Source: Candidatus Chryseobacterium colombiense | GTDB taxonomy: Bacteria > Bacteroidota > Bacteroidia > Flavobacteriales > Weeksellaceae | DNA: 64,000 nt | Assembly: GCA_029203185.1 (NCBI GenBank) | Contig: CP119310.1 | Coordinates: forward strand, 930,001-994,000 | Reading direction: 5' to 3' | In this document: piece after piece, positions 61,055-64,000 of the stretch | Numbering within the stretch: the first letter of the stretch is position 1 | Layout of the letters: every line of letters begins with the position of its first letter | Position numbers and translations under genes: made by a program | The notes under the pieces: model-generated | Seen by the model: the letters and a program-made list of their open reading frames with translations, nothing else | What the model was told of the DNA's origin: nothing | The model's database searches: none

Positions 61055-61474
61055 CTAATTATAATCTTTATACTCCCAAATACCAGAAATATCTAAAACC
61101 GTTAATCCCGGCTGTTTTTCACCATAGCTGAAAACTCCTATATAGTTGGATTGACAGGATTCGCAATGAGTTCCAAAGTATAATGTAGGTAAGTCATTCA
61201 CTGTTAATTCTCCATAATGAATTCTTCCCGGTGAAGTCTCCTTCACAACATTATTATTTAAAAGCTCAGCTTTAGCCAGTACTTTATCTTCATTATAGAT
61301 CTGAAAAATCGGAAACCCTGATTCGTAAGGAGTTATTTCAACTGTATTTACGTGGTTACAGTTATTGCAGGTGAATTTCACCACAGCCGATGGAATAATT
61401 TCATCATTGCTAAAGTAATTTTTTGCAATAAGAGCTTTCTTTACTAGAATTATTTTGTTTACTATTGAATGCAT
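61055..61474 (-). CDS. Di-CxxC protein of unknown function, possible partner of the TNT lipoprotein
   Basis: 139 residues, no signal peptide. Two CxxC knuckles, CNNCNH (Cys 36/39) and CESCQ (Cys 104/107), suggest one structural zinc held between strands. The rest is mixed strand (VVKFTCN, PIFQIYNEDKVLAKAEL, LTVLDISGIWEY). It starts ten bases after the TNT-like lipoprotein gene on the same strand, the usual position of an immunity or partner gene, but nothing in the sequence proves that role. No known family is recognised. Confidence 0.65.
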   Translation of the reverse strand: MHSIVNKIILVKKALIAKNYFSNDEIIPSAVVKFTCNNCNHVNTVEITPYESGFPIFQIYNEDKVLAKAELLNNNVVKETSPGRIHYGELTVNDLPTLYFGTHCESCQSNYIGVFSYGEKQPGLTVLDISGIWEYKDYN

Positions 61475-61484
61475 TCAGGCTTGT

Positions 61485-62195
61485 CTATTTTTGTATCACT
61501 GTACCCACCAAATTATTATATTTCCCACTCGGGCTTTTTTTGATGGTCAATTTGATATACCCCTCTTGAGCTAATTTATTCCATGTTTTCTGATATCCTG
61601 TTGTAGCATCAATCGAAATTTTCCACATGGTCTGTACACCTCCTCCCACTTGACCAAACCAAGGAATAACATCTGCAATTTGAGATTTGAAAGGTAGCGA
61701 ATTATTTAATACCTCAATTTCGTAATAGAAATCATAGGCACTTTCCGGCTGATTTAAGGCTCTTTGTGAGAATGTGTATGTATATCCGTTAATAATCGGA
61801 CTTGTAAAACTTCCTCCTAAAGTAGGAACTCCGGTTCCGTTATAAGTACCGATAGCACCACTGTATCTGTCGAATTTTTGTCCGGCCTGGAAAGGTATAT
61901 CATCAATGATATTGTATCCTCCGTTCGCGGGTGGCCATCCTCCGTTTAAATTATCTGCTTTAAAAAGAGATTCTAATTCTCCCCATTTCCCTTGCTTATA
62001 GAGTGTAAATATACGATCTCTTGTTGGCTGACTTACTTTTCCTCCGGAATCATAAGTTGCCGCAAATTCGTTGGCACTTTTGTAGAATACCGTTTGAACA
62101 TTGGGGATATGCGGTTCTACCTCATTGTCCGAATTACAGGCAATTGATAAGAAAGCCGTTGATAAAAAAAATAAATACTTAAATAAATGTTTCAT
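61485..62195 (-). CDS. Surface-type lipoprotein with TNT (DUF4237) NADase-like domain
   Basis: 236 residues. The signal peptide ends in a lipobox (SIAC, Cys 20) followed by NSDNE, an acidic run like the surface-export signal of Bacteroidota lipoproteins. From about residue 85 the pattern GGWPPANGGY, GQKFDRYSG (Arg 110), a second SF-TSP segment, QRAL (145-147) and PWFGQVGGGVQ (178-188, Gln 188) matches the TNT domain of tuberculosis necrotizing toxin and fungal surface NADases, where an Arg and a Gln in these places are catalytic. It should therefore split NAD, outside the cell. The toxin role is inferred. A small downstream gene is tightly linked. Confidence 0.75.
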   Translation of the reverse strand: MKHLFKYLFFLSTAFLSIACNSDNEVEPHIPNVQTVFYKSANEFAATYDSGGKVSQPTRDRIFTLYKQGKWGELESLFKADNLNGGWPPANGGYNIIDDIPFQAGQKFDRYSGAIGTYNGTGVPTLGGSFTSPIINGYTYTFSQRALNQPESAYDFYYEIEVLNNSLPFKSQIADVIPWFGQVGGGVQTMWKISIDATTGYQKTWNKLAQEGYIKLTIKKSPSGKYNNLVGTVIQK

Positions 62196-62606
62196 ATAAA
62201 AATTTTAAATTATGTAAGATGAAGACGACTGCATAATAGTTTATCTCGTTCTTAACAAAATCTCATTCTTATATGATTTACTATTATTTTACTGGAAAGA
62301 TCTAAGTAAATCAAAAAGCAAGAAGAGTATCACCCGTTTTTTTCAAAATAATTTTAGAAAGTCCTTTCAGTGCAGTAGGATAGGTGGTACAATAGAAATA
62401 ATTCCGCGGATAAAATTAAATAAAAAATTCATTTGTCAGTGATTTTCGGAAAAAAATTATCATTAGTACATTCATAATTACTTTTAAAAGAAAATTTAAT
62501 ATTCACATTTACCTGATTCTTAATTAATAATCGAAAGAGTATCAATGATTTTCAATAAAAAAACTGCCCGTTTTCACAGGCAGTCATACATAATTTAATA
62601 ACGTTA
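62196..62606. other. 411-base intergenic region without a visible gene
   Basis: AT-rich; no reading frame of convincing composition on either strand. It contains the terminator of the truncated secreted protein (listed separately) and presumably the promoter of the TNT lipoprotein, for which no consensus promoter was found. Confidence 0.6.
62558..62584 (-). terminator. Terminator of the T9SS-secreted protein gene
   Basis: ACTGCC (62563-62568) pairs with GGCAGT (62579-62584) around a ten-base loop, with a T-run following on the minus strand. Confidence 0.7.
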
Positions 62607-64000
62607 TTAGTTTTTAATGAATCTCTTAGAAGCCTCTCCAATCTGAATAATATAAGCGCCTTTTATAAGACTGCTTACGTTTACAGAGCCTCTTTCTAGT
62701 TTTCCTGAATTAATTAGTTTTCCACCCATATCGAAGATTTTATAATCTTCTGAGGTCGAATTTGAAACATTTAAGATATCTCGTACCGGATTTGGATACA
62801 ATTTAATATCAGTTATCAAGTCTTTAGTGTTCAGTACATCACCTCTTCCTGATGAAACAATATTTAAGGTATAATCTTCAACCTGTCCGTACGTATATGT
62901 TCCGCAAGACGATGAAGGTACAGAACTGTACTGCATCATGACTCTCATTCTTGTGTTTCCAAGTGTTGCTGTTGACGGAATAGTAATGGATCCTGTTACA
63001 GGTGTAGTTGTAGATCCTGTTTTAGACCAAGCCAATTCTCCACTGTCTGCAAAATCCCCATCTCCGTTGTAATCAATATAAACAGCATATGCCTCACTAT
63101 ACACTGTTGATGTCCAAACCGGAGTTACAGAAATTGTATAGGCAGAACCTCTGGTTACATTTGTGGAAATGGAAGTAAAGTTCTCATATCCTGCAGTTCC
63201 TGTTGATGTATTATTAATTGTTCCAAATTTCACATTTCCGATTCTTTCGTCCGCTGTATTATTTGCTGAAGCTGAACAATAAGAAACCGTACTTCCTGCC
63301 AAAGTTGTTACACTTACCGTATTACTTGAAACAGAAGCATTTCCTGCTGCATCTTTTGCTTTTACGGTGAAACTGTAGGTTGTAGATGGAGTCAAACTTG
63401 TTACAGTATAAGAAGTAGATGCTGTGGAACCGATCAGTGAAGCGCCTTGATAAACATCGTAACCTGTAACTGCTACGTTGTCTGTCGCTCCCGACCAAGA
63501 AAGATTTGTGCTTGTATAAGTAGTGCCTGAAGCTGCTAATGTAGGTGCTGTAGGAGCCACAGTATCTGAAGATCCTGAACCTGCATTTACAGTAATATTT
63601 GCGTTATTGACGTCGAAGAAAATATGATTTGAGCCTTTCACCATAATTCTTCCTGTTGTTGTAGAAACATTAGGAATGGTTACAGCTTCGCTTCCGTCGT
63701 TTGGAGTTCCTGCCAATAGAGTAGTCCAAGTATTTCCGCTGTCTGTAGACCAAAGAATATCCACATTGGCTGCGTTTACATTATTAGCCGTAGTTCCTGC
63801 TACATTCCATGTTACCGTTTGAGAAGTACCTCCTGAATATGTGGTTGCTGTATTTTGTGAACTTACACTGAAAGGTCCGGCTGTCGCATTTACTGTAATT
63901 ACGGCATCATCCGAATTGTTACCTGAACCTCCGGCTCTGTTATCCCGAACCGTAAATCTAAAATTATAGGTTCTTGCTACATTAGATAGAGCTTCCACTG
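62607..64000 (-). CDS. C-terminal part of a T9SS-secreted protein, probably reprolysin-like (truncated by the window edge)
   Basis: 464 residues are visible and the gene runs off the window edge. The first part (ARTYNFRFTVRDNRAGGSG, then GPFSVSSQN) is the beta-sandwich that follows the protease domain in reprolysin-like zinc metallopeptidases of Flavobacteriia. Then a fibronectin type III domain (about 150-235, APTAPTLAASGTTYTSTNLSWSG), a GEVED-type domain (about 240-385, with VYIDYNGDGDFADSGE and GQVEDYTLNI) and a type A sorting domain (LYPNPVRDILNVSNS...SKRFIKN). The catalytic part is not visible. A GTG at 63998 is only the edge of the reading frame, not a start. Confidence 0.82.
   Translation of the reverse strand, partial: VEALSNVARTYNFRFTVRDNRAGGSGNNSDDAVITVNATAGPFSVSSQNTATTYSGGTSQTVTWNVAGTTANNVNAANVDILWSTDSGNTWTTLLAGTPNDGSEAVTIPNVSTTTGRIMVKGSNHIFFDVNNANITVNAGSGSSDTVAPTAPTLAASGTTYTSTNLSWSGATDNVAVTGYDVYQGASLIGSTASTSYTVTSLTPSTTYSFTVKAKDAAGNASVSSNTVSVTTLAGSTVSYCSASANNTADERIGNVKFGTINNTSTGTAGYENFTSISTNVTRGSAYTISVTPVWTSTVYSEAYAVYIDYNGDGDFADSGELAWSKTGSTTTPVTGSITIPSTATLGNTRMRVMMQYSSVPSSSCGTYTYGQVEDYTLNIVSSGRGDVLNTKDLITDIKLYPNPVRDILNVSNSTSEDYKIFDMGGKLINSGKLERGSVNVSSLIKGAYIIQIGEASKRFIKN

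Overview
The window looks like a chromosomal stretch from a low-GC Bacteroidota, most likely a Chryseobacterium-type member of the Flavobacteriia. Evidence: a type IX secretion component (PorQ) and two cargo proteins with C-terminal type A sorting domains, a lipidated TamA homologue (TamL), the long ResB-CcsA cytochrome c assembly fusion, and promoters that repeatedly match the Bacteroidota pattern TTG-N(about 17-23)-TAnnTTTG. No prophage, insertion sequence or CRISPR array is visible. Most genes are core metabolism and envelope biogenesis, with small accessory patches.

Layout. 1-3.4 kb: the end of a ferredoxin-type protein, a SanA/YdcF protein and TamL. 3.3-7.3 kb: an SpoU/TrmH methyltransferase, then a minus-strand group of small envelope proteins (YtxH, holin-like), cytidylate kinase and PorQ. 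7.5-8.9 kb: pyrH-frr. 8.9-12.5 kb: a DUF695 protein and a Nudix-winged-helix regulator divergent from a sugar MFS transporter. 12.8-17.5 kb: LptF/G-type permease, LolA-like protein and FtsK, all minus. 17.9-22.4 kb: CcsBA, an SPFH protein and a ribbon-helix-helix protein. 22.9-25.8 kb: lysine catabolism, with an ALDH7 dehydrogenase followed by lysine 6-transaminase. 27.0-33.3 kb: a GbsR/MarR-type regulator and a complete tripartite RND efflux operon. 33.6-38.8 kb: a GNAT-MarR operon, tRNA-Ala, lipoproteins, dapD and two glycosyltransferases.

38.8-45.9 kb is a complete histidine operon, hisG-D-C-B-H-A-F-IE, preceded by a histidine-rich leader peptide and a transcription attenuator. 47.4-52.0 kb is the translation cluster thrS-infC-rpmI-rplT on the minus strand, interrupted by an alpha/beta hydrolase. 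infC appears to start at a non-standard AUA codon. 54.3-58.6 kb is leuA-C-D-B. The right end (58.8-64 kb) is minus-strand: two tandem tiny charged paralogues, a DUF4230 protein, a thioredoxin-like protein, a MazG-like pyrophosphohydrolase, a lipoprotein with a TNT/NADase-like domain followed closely by a di-CxxC protein, and the truncated C-terminal part of a T9SS-secreted, probably reprolysin-like, protein.

The items most worth following up are the his attenuator, the surface-lipoprotein TNT pair, a family of dispersed palindromic repeats (four to five copies), long hairpins between genes of the same operon, palindromic operators inside two MarR-type promoters, and a set of very small hydrophilic genes that gene callers would miss. 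All assignments come from reading the sequence and from family knowledge; no database search was run.
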